A stretch of DNA of 64,000 nt from Haemaphysalis longicornis. Lineage: Eukaryota; Arthropoda; Arachnida; Ixodida; Ixodidae. The position numbers were made by a program, and so were the translations under genes. The notes beneath the pieces are model-generated. The model worked only from the letters and a program-made list of their open reading frames with translations, was not told the origin of the DNA and made no database searches. Position 1 is the first letter of the stretch, and every line of letters begins with the position of its first letter. This document shows, in pieces, positions 1 to 9,715 of the stretch. The DNA lies in assembly GCA_013339765.2 (NCBI GenBank), contig JABSTR010001160.1:1-64000 (forward strand). Direction: 5' to 3'.

Positions 1-157
1 AACACCTGAAGGCAACGAAAACTGAGGCATCCACACAGTACGACACAAAAACAAAGGCAAAGCGCTGCACACGCCGTGAATGCGCCGTTACTACCAACGA
101 AGAAAGAAGAGAAAACGAAGAGAGGGCTCTGGTATATGTTGCCAACAAGGTGGCGAA

Positions 158-392
158 CCCGCCGCGGTGGCTCAGTGGCTAAGGCGTGCGCTGCTGAGCA
201 CGAGGTCGCGGGTTCGATTCCCGGCTGCGGCGGCCGCTTTTCTGAGGAGGCGAAAAGCAAAAAGCCCGTGTGTATGAGATTTCGGCGCACGAAAGATCCC
301 CAGGTGGTCAAAATTAATCCGGAGCCCTCCACTACGCGCGCCTCATCGCCTGCGTTGCGTCGGCGCGCTAAACACAACAATCAATCAACAAG
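158..392 (+). mobile_element. tRNA-derived SINE, tick Ruka-like, copy 1
   Basis: The first 75 bases resemble a tRNA: a box-A-like stretch (GTGGCTCAGTGG) and a perfect box B (GGTTCGATTCC), which form an internal RNA polymerase III promoter. A conserved non-tRNA body follows (CCCAGGTGGTCAAAATTAAT, then GAGCCCTCCACTAC) and the unit ends in CAATCAATCAAC. The same unit recurs at 34896-35107, 43961-44203 and 54387-54628. It is non-coding; SINEs of this kind are mobilised by LINE machinery. The assignment to Ruka is from memory of that tick family. One base is missing in the D-arm (GGCGTGCGC against GGCGTTGCGC in the 43.9 kb copy). Confidence 0.85.
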
Positions 393-1897
393 GTGGCGAA
401 ATGGCCAAAACTAGCCTTTGATGGGAATTGGGTGCATTATTGCACTCTTTAGGCAACTTGAATTTCGGTATTCAAGCATAACACGAGGGTCGATTTCAGC
501 TCGCAAAATTTGAGGGGAAAAAAAAAAAAAGAAAAACACTCTCGTTACAACCGAGTAAATACAGTACTATCACACGTGAAGCTTCATACAAAAGGAGTTC
601 CTCGGGACCATGAAGACAAATAAAAGTCTGGTTCACTAGAAAGACTGATGATGGTGATGGTTTTGTGCCCTTTGTAATGGGAAGTTTTCTTTTTTGCACA
701 ATTGGTGGCAAAGTTTTGAAGACGGTGAAGTTCACTAGAACAGCGGCAAAAGTAAGAACATCTCGTTACTCTTTGTGTTACACTTTTCGATTCGGCAAAA
801 GTAAGAACATCTCGTTACTCTTTGTGTTACACTTTTCGGATTTGGCTACCGCTGGCTGGCGACGGCATCTGCTGAAGCCATTTTTAAGAATGCACTGTTT
901 CTCTAACGTTTTCTTTCACACACACACAAAAAAAGAAAAAACAGTTTTAACCCTTGTAAGACGTTCTTCTCTAAGTTGAAGACTTCTAAAATGTGAATGA
1001 ATTTCTCTTTTTGGTCATGATCACCATCATGCCTAAGACATTTAATACCTTTGCGTTTTCCTGCCCAATTAATGACATTCGTTATCTTAAGGACTTAAAC
1101 ACTTGACGTCATTTTTCGTGTATGTGTGGCACGAGTATCAGTCGCCTTAAAAGCAATTTCCTTGACTTGCACAGCACTTGTCAATTCAATTTGTTTTGTC
1201 TCCGTTCCCTTTGTTTCAGGAAATCTTCTATTGTGATGCTGTGAGAGGCCATTAGCGAAACTGCCTTTACAGTCTATACATCACCAAAACGCTGTCCCAG
1301 TCAAATTTTTATCCCAGGAAATAAAAGCTGAACGATGCCAGTCTAGGGGATAAGGTGGTCAAGGAACGGCTGTCCACTGCTGCAATGCCCGACACTCCTG
1401 GGCACTCAGTGTAGTACGTGCATTGTCGCGATGAAGGCACCAATCCACCTCGGATCTGGTTGCTTCCATCGAATGACCTCTACAGTTTTACTTAGAAACA
1501 AGTATGATTGTAAACTTGATTCTGAAGAATAGTACAACGTAAATTCCCTTGGATATTATAATGAATAAAGATGCTGGCTGTTCGCTTTCAACTCGAAAGC
1601 ATATTCAAAGTTTTAAGCGTTGCAGAAATGGCTTTCCTATAAATAAAAAAAAAATGTCTCAAGGCTGTTTTCAAGTCAATCTCCAACTGGACAGACGATC
1701 TGCCCGCCACAAAGTGTACACAATCTAAAAACATTGTAACAAACTTATACGACGTTCAATCAACTGACACGACGTAACAATGGCCCGTTTTTGTCACACG
1801 GCCGCAGACGCGAACGGTATGTTCGTTTCCGTCGCCGCTTTCCAGACGAACAATCACCACGCGAAACGGACAGCGGGCCATCGAACACGCCTCTCAC
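393..1897. other. Unassigned stretch with one 49-bp tandem duplication
   Basis: No recognisable gene. Two adjacent, nearly identical 49-bp units lie at 744-792 and 793-841 (each starts CGGCAAAAGTAAGAACATCT). The stretch also has A-rich tracts at 519-533 and a short CA run near 921. Bases just upstream of 1898 would be the intron following the FBXO-like exon on the minus strand. Open frames here are short and of no recognisable family. Confidence 0.5.
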
Positions 1898-2083
1898 CTT
1901 CACATTCGGGCACAGCAGTAAATGCTCGTCGCCTTTGCACGAGTGGAAACTGGCGCCGCAGTCGAGCTTGCAATGCACGATCGGGCAGCTCGCTCTCTTC
2001 TCCGTCCGCGCGGAGCATTTCGTGATGCTCACGCAGTTGATGCAGTGCGGGTGTATAGGGTCAGCGTCGTCTTCCCAAGCCAT
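1898..2083 (-). CDS. FBXO30: FBXO30/FBXO40-like protein, first coding exon (TRAF-type zinc finger)
   Basis: Read on the minus strand from ATG at 2083 to a splice donor (AAG|GTGAGA, exon end 1898), this is 62 codons in phase 0. It begins MAWEDDADPIHPHCINC and has the spacing HxHCxxC, then C-P-I-V-H-C, then CGASFHSCKGDEHLLLCP. This matches the N-terminal Cys/His-rich zinc-binding region of vertebrate FBXO30 and FBXO40 (HCxxC, CGAxFHxCKxxEHxLLCP), F-box proteins that act as substrate receptors of SCF ubiquitin ligases and carry a TRAF-type zinc finger here. The family sequence normally continues with a second Cys-containing half finger; the frame beyond 1898 loses the pattern, which supports the donor. 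The remaining exons, including the F-box, are not seen and should lie to the left, outside the window. The start is inferred from family similarity. Confidence 0.75.
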
Positions 2084-2860
2084 AAACCTGCGACGCGAGA
2101 CAACAAAACTGCCGCGCTGTAAACAATGCGACAAAGGATTGAGTGTCAGCGGCACCCGACCCGCATTACCGCATCGTCACGGCCGGAATGAAACCCGATT
2201 TGAAACTCGACACCGCGAAAATCGGACGAACCAGGCAGAAAGCCAGCGGCCACCGTTTCTAGGGCTGTCACTAACGCAGTCAAAGTAAACCTCTGACGCG
2301 CGTGGGCGAAGTCATCGCCGAAGAGTGACATTTGAGAGCGACCAGCCAACCACCATGTTTTTGCCGGAGACAAAAAAAAACGGTCGTGAGGAGACCGATG
2401 ACAAACAAGAGCCGTCACGAACCTTGTCGGAGAAGAGACAGCGCCAGCGAGCAAAGCGACGTGCTTGTTGTATGCGCTTAATTGTTACGGCACCGACAAA
2501 GCGAAGCGAATTAATGGCATCGCAAGCCGACAACAAGCTGAGAAAGTTTGACAAAGGATGAAAACACCACACACACAGCTGATGGCACAGCGTTGCCGGG
2601 CGCCCGCGAGAAACGCCGCTGAACTGGCTAAACGGCTAAACTTGGCAGAAGACAATGCCCGTGACGGGAGCGGTTGTCATGACGACGAGCCAGCCTGTTC
2701 GCGCCATTTTTGAAACATCGTTTTCGGTGGACCCCACATAACTCGAAAAACGCAGCTGTTCATGGATCAGCTTCCGTTTCAACGCATTGCCATGATTTCA
2801 ACGACCGGATCTTCACTATTATTTTCAAGGCTTCAAGTGTTGGAGCCTTAAAACATGCTT
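2084..2860 (-). promoter_or_regulatory. CpG-rich sequence upstream of the FBXO-like exon
   Basis: About 600 bases with many CG dinucleotides and no recognisable transposon lie directly upstream of the FBXO30-like start codon. Frames on both strands stay open for up to about 165 codons, as expected in GC-rich DNA, but none resembles a family I know. A promoter or 5' UTR role is inferred from position and composition only; I see no clear TATA box. Confidence 0.35.
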
Positions 2861-3224
2861 CGAAGTGCAAAGAAGGGAAATGATGATGAAAAACTTTTAT
2901 TTAGTATCAATCAATGGGTTTTTTAAAACCCTTGCTAGGAGTCGGCCCGTATCCCTTTGGACTTGACCGCTGTCTGAGCTTGACTGATGATTTTCCGTTG
3001 GGTTTCTAGGTCTGAGCTGAGCATCAGAGCCTCCCATGTGTCTATGGTGTGTGTGACGTCGTGTATCTGTGGGCACGCCCATATCATGTGGACCATGCTT
3101 GCCAGGCTTTCTCAATGTTTGCATTTGGGTTTAAATTGACCTGGGTAGAGTTTACTAAGCAGTAGCGGATTCGGGTAGGTTCCAACCTGTAATTTTAGAT
3201 GCGACTGCATCTCATTCACTCGCC

Positions 3225-3500
3225 TTGTCCCTCCACACAGCGTTGTCCCTCCACACCCCTCCCCCTACACTATAAAAAAAAAAATAGTTAGCGGCGCCCG
3301 GTTTCGACCCCACGACCCTGTGGGTGGAACGCGAGGTACATGGTGCTCTTCCCACTGCGCCACAAAACCTAGACAGAATCAAATGCTACGAACGAGCCTT
3401 ATATCCTTGACTCATTCAAACTACGTCAAGAAGCTACTGATACAACGCATGATGGGGCAATGATTAACACTTGCAATAAAAGAAAAGAAGCTCCCACTTA
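3225..3500 (-). mobile_element. tRNA-derived repeat inside the LINE
   Basis: On the minus strand the part at about 3370-3293 has tRNA features: TGGCGCAGTGGG resembles box A and a degenerate box B lies near 3300. It is flanked on the plus strand by CCTCCCCCTACACTAT and by CTACGAACGAGCCTTATATC. The same arrangement recurs inside the MITE at 24716-24935, and a part of it at 26790-26840, so this is a dispersed element. It interrupts the LINE at 2885-4200. Confidence 0.6.
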
Positions 3501-3581
3501 CAGCAACAATGATGGAGTAAAGGTCGTTGCGACAGCGAAGCCCCAAGCATACCACTTAGAAAGACTGACCAAGATTGGCCA

Positions 3582-3655
3582 ATAAAACATAATAATAATC
3601 ATAAAACATAATAATAATCATCATAATAATAAACATAAACATAATAATAATCATA
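3582..3655. repeat. AT-rich ATAATA/CATAAT microsatellite
   Basis: Irregular repeats of AATAAT, AAACATAAT and AATCAT. Low complexity, no coding signal. Confidence 0.9.
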
Positions 3656-4307
3656 CGCGTTCCCGACACGTTTCACGCGATTTCAGAATCAATCCAACGG
3701 AAACACCAAGTGAACCCCACGATGCGTCGCATCTACACAGGGTTCCCCTCGCGGGGAGGCGGGCGCAATTTTTCGCCAGATTGCCTGTTCCTTCTTGCTA
3801 AGTTTGCGGTCTGCGTCCGGGTATTCTTTTCTTGTTAACCTGTAGTATTGCATTATTTCTCGGTAGGTGAATATCCTGTCTTTTTCAGACAATATGTGTC
3901 CTGTGGAAGGGGCGCCTGAGCCTGTCCGGAAAGTGAGTCCTCGGGCGAGCTCGTTTGCTCCTCCATTGCCTCTGAGAGCCTGATGGGCCGGGGTACAGAT
4001 TAGTAAAACCTGATGGTCCATTGGGTTTTTTGCAAGGATTCTGACCGCCTCAGCTGATATTCGTCCTCTGTTATAATTGTTTATGGCGTTTTTGGAGTCG
4101 CAGATAATTACTTTGGTATTTTTGAACGTAGCTGCCAGCGCTATCGCCACTTCTTCCGCCGTTGTGACAGACATATTTCTGATCGTGCAGCATGCGCGTA
4201 TACTGCAAAGACGGTGGAAGGCTTGGGGAGCGGAATGTGTGTTGAGGCGCGGAAAGAAAAGAAAAAAGAAAAAGGTGGGTAGCCATCTCATTAAAAAAAT
4301 TCCCCGC

Positions 4308-4764
4308 ATTTCCCCGAGGGGAAGAATGTGAAAGTGCGAATGCACGAGTTGAATTTGCGCGGTTCGGTAATGTTCTCGAAAGAGAGATCACACACACACA
4401 CACAACTACAAAGAAAGAAAGATGCATTTATTCACAGACACCTATTTGTGTTGTCGTTGTACTTGATTGCTAGAGCGGATCTCAGCTTTGAAATTTCGTG
4501 TCAGTACTCCTTTAAGCAGGTGCATTAGCCCTTCTCACGCCCGATTCTTGGCCAATTCCCCCACGTGGGTATGTGCCATGTCAGCGGCCAGGCAGCGCGC
4601 GCCCATCTCCCCCCGCTGCCAAGGGAGACGAGGAGATTCCTGGCCAATCCCCCCCACGTGGGTATGTGCTATGTCAGCGGCCAGGCTGCGCGCGCCCATC
4701 TCCACGTGCGCGGACATCGCCGGTGGACGCAGGTTCAGGGTCGATTAAGAAGTGCATTGCACTT
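4308..4764. mobile_element. MITE family 2, copy 1 (palindromic ends)
   Basis: The left end carries two small palindromes, TTCCCCGAGGGGAA (4310-4323) and AAGTGCGAATGCAC (4332-4345). The right end carries AAGTGCATTGCACTT (4750-4764), an inverted match of the second. Inside, a unit of about 63 bp containing CCCCACGTGGGTATGTG is present twice (about 4550-4612 and 4642-4704). A second copy with the same double palindrome is at 34250-34671. There is no open frame of its own, which suggests a non-autonomous DNA element; the superfamily is unknown. Confidence 0.6.
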
Positions 4765-4806
4765 AAAAAGACCTCCGTCGCATGCCCCCGCGCGAGGGGC
4801 ACGAGT

Positions 4807-4920
4807 AAATGCAGAGCATTGGGGGTGGTCACGTGGCGTAGGTTGTGGTAGTTGGCGGTGGTAGTTGTATTTGTTGTTGTCGTAGGGGTTTGGTAGTTGG
4901 GTTGCGAGACGACCAGAGAG

Positions 4921-5009
<89 letters not shown>

Positions 5010-5467
5010 GTAAGTACGTAACGTGTTATTTATTGCCATCGTTTGCACCCCACCCTCTCTGCGGGGCAATCGGTTAGATCTGTAGTCCGCCGTCGGTCCA
5101 AGTGCTTCGCAGTCTCTGCCCCGAGCAATCTGGGTCACTCCAGTGGGGGCGGGGGCGCACGTTTCTTTGACGATGCTCGGCTCCCGGTTGAGGTCGCCCA
5201 CGTGACGAACGCAAGAACAGAGCGCAGGAGTAGAATGGAGTGAGCCGCGCCGATACCCGCTTTATATTCGTAGCGCGCGCAGTAGAGGGAGAAGAGGTAG
5301 CACCTGCTCCTGCAACGCCTCTTTCAGCGCCAGAGCACGCGCATGCGCGCCCGCACCTGTTGTTGAGAGCCAAGAGGAGCGGGGGAGGGGCGCACGTGCT
5401 GGCAGGCTGCGGACGCCGATCGCCAACGGACGGGTGACATCGTGAGTTAAAGAAATGCTCTGCATTT
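4807..5467 (-). mobile_element. MITE family 1, copy 1 (inverted orientation)
   Basis: Bounded by the 15-bp near-palindrome AAATGCAGAGCATT (4807-4820) and its inverted form AAATGCTCTGCATTT (5453-5467). Read on the minus strand the left end continues CTTTAACTCACGATGTCACC, as in the copies at 9270-9715 and 24676-25086, and beyond the right end lies the GC palindrome (CGCGCGAGGGG region, about 4790-4800). The interior differs between copies and here contains a long GA microsatellite (4914-5008). No protein of its own; non-autonomous. Confidence 0.65.
4914..5008. repeat. (GA)n microsatellite
   Basis: About 95 bases of almost pure GA. It lies inside the MITE at 4807-5467. Open frames across it on either strand are artefacts. 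Confidence 0.95.
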
Positions 5468-5832
5468 AAAAGAGCCTTTGCGCGAGTGACAAGGCGTTCG
5501 CGGTTCGGGACCCGAAAGCTGGAAAACATTTCTCTGGGCAAGGTCTGGCTTCGAATCCCTGTATTTTTGGGGACATGCCTTACAGCTCAAAGAAAAGGGC
5601 TAGCGAAACGTCCCCAGTAAGCCGGAATGGCCAGTCCGTCCCAGTAGGCCGGTGCATTATGCACGCATTATTGCAACACCGCCAGTTAAATCGCGTCCGA
5701 GTTTGTCGTGCAACTTTGCTGAACACCCACGCACAATGTGCCATTCATGCACATATCAAGACCCAAGCCTAAGCTTCCGCTTAGTTGAATAAAGTTTAAG
5801 CCCCTGTATAAACTGCGTGGCAGTGACACTGC

Positions 5833-5988
5833 CAGGGCCGTAGCCAGAAATATTTTTCGGGGGGGTTATGGATTTTGGAAAGGGGCTAGTTTTGCTGAAA
5901 GCAACAGTAAGTATTGCTTACGGCCTGCCTGGAAAAGGTTTCGGGAGGGGTTCGAGCCCCCAAACCCCCCCCTCTGGCTACGGCCCTG
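5833..5988. mobile_element. hAT-type MITE with 8-bp target duplication
   Basis: A 156-bp element with perfect 16-bp terminal inverted repeats CAGGGCCGTAGCCAGA at its left end and the exact reverse complement at the right. It is flanked by a perfect 8-bp direct repeat, GACACTGC (5825-5832 and 5989-5996). Eight-base target duplications and ends starting CAGGG are diagnostic of the hAT superfamily. No transposase is encoded, so it depends on one elsewhere. A decayed relative lies at 8428-8560. The intact ends and duplication suggest a fairly recent insertion. Confidence 0.85.
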
Positions 5989-6069
5989 GACACTGCTACC
6001 CAAGGCCGGCCGCTGAACCCACAGCGTGTTTGTTGCAGGCAATAAGTGTGCGGGAATAACATTTAAACG

Positions 6070-6815
6070 ACGTCAAGCTACCAATTGTCTTGAAAAGCAC
6101 GATCTAGAAAAAAGGCCACACCGATTAGGCTTGATTTTTTGGCTCTTCAGCTTTTATTTCAGTCACCAAGGATGCTGGAGCCGGCATCACTTGGGCGCAC
6201 CCTTGGGTCGAAGCCCCCTTCCAAGACCCAGCAGCCTGGGGTCCTTTCTCCAGCGTGGGATCCTGTCCCAGCTTCGAATGGGCAGGACACCGCCAGCCCT
6301 GCCCAAATAGACAGTGTGGTATTCGCCCTCTCCGTCGGTTTCATCGTCACTGTCATCGTCACTCTCGTCTCCGTCGCTTTTTGCTGGGCGCCCCGGCTGA
6401 AAAATGCAATAACGTTTGCTCTTGAAGTAGGCGCAAAAGTGGGCATATTATATTTACCATTTATGAACGGGTCGAAGATCTCCAGCACATTCACGGATCA
6501 ATGGTCCCATTGTAGAACATTTGCATAGAAGCAAGAGCCGCATAGCGGCAAGGGCTGTCCTCTGGCAGCCAAGGACTTGATAATCGTCGAGACCCATTAA
6601 TGCCTCCTCCCCACGACGTAATCTTCAAAATGAATACGTTTAACCTGATGTTACATACTTCAACGCCAAGAAAGGCTTCAGTCACAGCGGAAATCACATG
6701 TCAGTTATAAGCACTTTTACAATGGTCATACGTAGTTGTATGCAGTGTGATAGCGGAAATTTCCGTTTAAAACAAGACGAGAAACCGACATCACGAGTAT
6801 TAATAACTGTGCCTT
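6070..6815. repeat. Diverged dispersed repeat X, copy 1
   Basis: Collinear with 11395-12092: both start GTCAAGCTACC, share GGCCACACC/AGCCACACC with AGGCT, TTTATTTC, a segment reading GGGCCGAAG or GGTCGAAGC next to AAGACCCA, and end with CAGTCACAG...ATGTCAGTTATA and CGAGAAACC. The two copies are clearly diverged. On the minus strand each has AATAAA near its end, so they could be 3' ends of related transcripts or retrocopies. I do not recognise a protein. Confidence 0.5.
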
Positions 6816-7162
6816 GAAAACAAAATGGCCTTGTAAATACTGTGCACAGCACTTTAACATCGCAGCTGTTGTTGCTGGCCGCAATGTGTGCGGCTTATCA
6901 GAAAATCCTGGGTCATAGTTGCTCCTGACATTTACCACGCACGTGAGCACGCGCCTTACGACGAGCGCCCGGCGTCATCCAGGCTTTCGCCTGGCGCTTG
7001 CAAAAATATGCCAAGAAAACAGTTCACCTGCGTCCACACCTCAAGGGGGGATCACAAGACAGCTCGCGCTACAGACGCCCAGTTCGAAAAACTGGTTGCC
7101 GCTGGTTCTAGAGCGTGCTGACGCGTTCCACTTCGAGTGAAATGTGAAAGCATGCGGACAAA

Positions 7163-7266
7163 ACTATCCGGTCCCGCCAGTCATGCAAGAGGAAGACAAT
7201 GATATAGATGGATATGACGAAGACTACTACTACCACGGTGAAAAGCGACGGCGAACATGTAAATAA
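7163..7266 (+). CDS. Possible short terminal exon with acidic-tyrosine and basic tail
   Basis: A candidate acceptor (GTCCCGCCAG at about 7180) precedes a frame reading MQEEDNDIDGYDEDYYYHG and ending GEKRRRTCK, with TAA at 7264-7266 overlapping an AATAAA-type signal. The abrupt change to an acidic, tyrosine-rich then basic composition looks like a protein C-terminus rather than random sequence, but I do not recognise the family and no upstream exon was found. It may equally be chance. Confidence 0.2.
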
Positions 7267-7817
7267 ACCATTCCAAACCTAATTCAATGTGTGGCAGTGT
7301 CTTTCAGTGCTTATATAGAAATAAATCCACCAGCTTCGCGGTGGTTCAAGCCTTGCGCGACGTAGTGCAACCTTCGCCAATTTTTCGTCTAAGCGTAACC
7401 CAATACAAATATGGCGCTAAAGACTGTAGACGCGACCTGCTAGGTGTCGCGACAGCTGCGGCAGGCGTTTGTCGCGGGTGCCGAAAACCATGTCACAGGC
7501 TTGCTGCTTGCGTGAAGTTTCATATATTGTCTGCGCATCATTGCCACCTGCATCAGCCAAGGCAATGTCTGAAGAAACTCAGGCAACGAAGCGTCAGATA
7601 CGGCACCATTTCGCGGTTCGGCTGCTCCGCGGCGGCCGGCCATTAGTTCATCTGGAACCACATCCACATAACTCAGGAATTTAGAGGAGAAATATAAAAA
7701 CCGTAAAACTCCGGTATACCCAAAGGCTTTAGGAAACAAAGGAACTTGAGTGGCGCCATGCTTAAGGTCTTGCGTCCAAGGTCACAGATGGAAGACCCAC
7801 GTGGACGGTGTCCTTAC

Positions 7818-8126
7818 CTCATTCTTAAATTTCGTGGGCTTCTCTTTCGATTCCTCTTCTGTGGGTAGCTGGCCAGCTGCGCCGGTCGATGGCTTCGAAG
7901 TATCCTGGACACGGGCGGCTCCTAAGGGGCTGGCACCGGGCACGTCCACGGCTGCGTTCGAGGGGACGTCGAGCTGCGCGGAGGACGGCCCCTTCTCCGG
8001 GTCCACATCCGTGTGAGACTTCCGGCAATGCTCGACGTGAAGTTCGTACCAGCCCTTCAGTATAACGTGCTCTGGGTCATAAGGGCAGGGGAGCAGCATT
8101 CCACCCGAGCCGGTGTTCGAAGCCAT
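7818..8126 (-). CDS. GTSF1: GTSF1-like protein, first coding exon with CHHC zinc finger
   Basis: Read on the minus strand from ATG at 8126 to a strong donor (GAG|GTAAGG, exon end 7818), 103 codons in phase 0. Residues 14-34 contain C-x5-H-x9-H-x3-C (CPYDPEH ... HVEHC), an exact CHHC zinc finger, followed by RKSHTDV. This is the hallmark of the U11-48K/GTSF1 family; GTSF1 and its fly homologue Asterix work with Piwi proteins in piRNA-guided silencing of transposons, and the CHHC fingers bind RNA. Family members normally have two CHHC fingers; only one is here, then an Ala/Pro/Ser/Glu-rich linker to residue 103. The second finger and C-terminus should be on further exons to the left on the minus strand, which I could not identify. 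An upstream in-frame ATG at 8159 exists; 8126 is preferred by family length. Confidence 0.75.
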
Positions 8127-8427
8127 CTTTGCCACGAAGGAGGAAAAGGAAGCGCGCACGCGGGGGCACGCCGATCTGGCTTGGCTTGACTACTTGTCTT
8201 GAGGATGATAATGGTCACATAGCGCATAAGCAGAGGGGTGTGGGGAGGGCGGGTATGGGGCACTTTTGAACAGCCTCATAAGGAATCCAGGAATGCTGGG
8301 TTTACTGGGCCGAAAGCGTTAAGTGCCCTATGGTGCGAAAAAACCGGTGTTTTCTTGAAGTTCTGTTCCGGTACATGAAATGGCCGCCGCTTTGAAGAGA
8401 AAAAAAAACGCTTTCTGGGTCGTACAG

Positions 8428-8560
8428 GACAAAGCCGTAGCCAGGAATTTTTTTTCGGGGTGGGCCGGGGTTTATAGGTTATGGGAAGGAAAAAGTTTTG
8501 CCAAAAGGAACAGTAGCGGCGGTTTACGCGCTGCGTGAAAAAAATCAAAGCCCCTTTCAT
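8428..8560. mobile_element. Decayed hAT-type MITE relative
   Basis: Contains AAGCCGTAGCCAG, then AATTTTTTTTCGGGG, GTTTATAGGTTATGG and an AAAGTTTTGCC...AACAGTA segment matching the left half of the element at 5833-5988. The right terminal repeat is not present, so this is a truncated copy. Confidence 0.55.
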
Positions 8561-8639
8561 TAGAGAAAGATGGTTTAAACGCAAAGCTTTCTCCCATGCA
8601 ACTTGAGTCAAAGTCGAAAATCCAAACTGCTTCGACCGT

Positions 8640-9260
8640 GTCGGAATGGCGCTATCGGATAGACGTCGGCTTCATAACGCCAGCGACCCAGGTTTGATTC
8701 CGCCCACGGGCAGGGTTTCAGTGCGCAGCACTTTAGCGCCCGCTACTGTAGTTTGACGGCGGCGTTAGCCTCGTTACCGAGCGAACGAAGAGAGAACCGA
8801 ATACAGAAAGGAAACGGAGGATGAAAGAGTGGCGAAGGTGGGAGGGGGAGGGCGGTAAGACGAGCCAAGTTGAGGCCAATCCCCACACCAGAAGAGGAAC
8901 AACAACAACAACAACAACGACGACGACTCTACTCGGCGGCGACGCCTGGCGGCAGTGTGAGGGGGAGGCAGTGAGACATGCTGGGCGGTGGCGACGCACG
9001 GAGAGATGACGCCATTGCAGCGCGTGCCGTCGTGCGCTCTAAGACGACACGTTCACTTTCTGAGACGCAGTTCGCGACGCCGACGCAGAGGCTTACCATC
9101 GCTGACACTTGCGCGGGAGGTTCAAACACGATTTACAACAGCGTGCTCGGCGGGGGCGACTCGCTTCGTGATAACGGCAGAGTAGCGGGCGCCGCCGTGC
9201 CCGAGAAGACTGCAGTTCTCGCTGCGCACAAATTTCGCATTGGGGAGTATAGTAATCATC
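8640..9260. other. CpG-rich stretch with a tRNA-like motif and (AAC)n
   Basis: A tRNA-like B box (GGTTTGATTCC) lies near 8692-8702. An (AAC/ACG)n tract is at about 8898-8930. The rest is CG-rich with overlapping open frames on both strands that show no family resemblance. No gene is called. Confidence 0.4.
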
Positions 9261-9269
9261 ACCCATTTT

Positions 9270-9715
9270 AAATGCAGAGCATTTCTTTAACTCACGGTGT
9301 CACCCGTTCTTGGCGTCCGTAGTTGTCCGCATCGCTCGCAGGTGCGCCCTGTCGGCGCGATCGTGGCGTGATAAAGGCGGTTGTCGGCGAGGCTGGAACG
9401 CGCTCATCGCCGCTCTATCTCGTCAGCCCCGCTCCTTCTCGCCTACTCTCCGCTCGCATCGCGCGCTCTCTCCGCGGTCGGTTCGCGCCCAACAGCTGGG
9501 GGCGCGCACGTCGCGGGATCAACAACATCTGTGGCGTGATCGTGACGTCAGCATCACGCGCGCGTGGCGCGATCGTGGCGTGATAAAGGCGGCTGTCGGC
9601 GAGGCTGGAACGCACTCATCGCCGCGCTCTCTCGTCAGCAGTTGCCACAAGTGCAACAACATTAACGTAACGCAAACTACTTAACGTCGTGCGCCTCCGG
9701 AAATGCTCTGCATTT
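9270..9715 (+). mobile_element. MITE family 1, copy 2
   Basis: Left end AAATGCAGAGCATTT (9270-9284) then CTTTAACTCACGGTGTCACC; right end AAATGCTCTGCATTT (9701-9715), preceded by about 50 bases (CAACAACATTAACGTAACGC onward) that are nearly identical to the right end of the copy at 24676-25086. Outside the right end is the GC palindrome CTCGCGAG within TGCTCCTCGCGAGGGGG. The interior holds two copies of a CG-rich unit containing GGCGCGATCGTGGCGTGATA or a close variant (about 9355 and 9565). Non-coding. Confidence 0.65.

Larger units (their letters stand above)
2885..4200 (-). pseudogene. I-type LINE fragment: RNase H and C-terminal end, interrupted
   Basis: The segment at about 4180-3689 (minus) encodes an RNase H domain: the catalytic glutamate context TAEEVAIALA, the aspartate in ICDSKNA, and TPAHQALRGNGGANELA near the end, followed by the linker found after RNase H in I-type LINEs (FTYREIMQYYRLTRKEYP). 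The C-terminus appears at about 3120-2935 (TWEALMLSSDLETQ, IISQAQTAVKSKGI, stop at 2937-2935), followed by a tail with AATAAA near 2895. Between them, 3200-3660 holds a tRNA-derived insert and an AT-rich microsatellite. The reverse transcriptase part is missing, as expected for a 5'-truncated copy, and stop codons break the zinc-knuckle part, so this is dead. Confidence 0.75.

Noticed and set aside
1760..1897. Extension of the FBXO-like frame to 131 codons
   Set aside because: After the GTGAGA donor the cysteine pattern of the family is lost, so this is read-through into intron.
2146..2572. Overlapping frames of 75-100 codons upstream of the FBXO-like exon
   Set aside because: CG-rich DNA with few stops; no family resemblance or splice logic.
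5074..5541. 155-codon minus-strand frame
   Set aside because: Lies across the family 1 MITE and GC-rich DNA; no motif, and the composition follows the DNA.
7440..7739. 99-codon minus-strand frame downstream of the GTSF1-like exon
   Set aside because: A possible acceptor (AAATTCCTGAG) lies before it, but the frame does not match the phase left by the 7818 donor and it shows no second CHHC finger.
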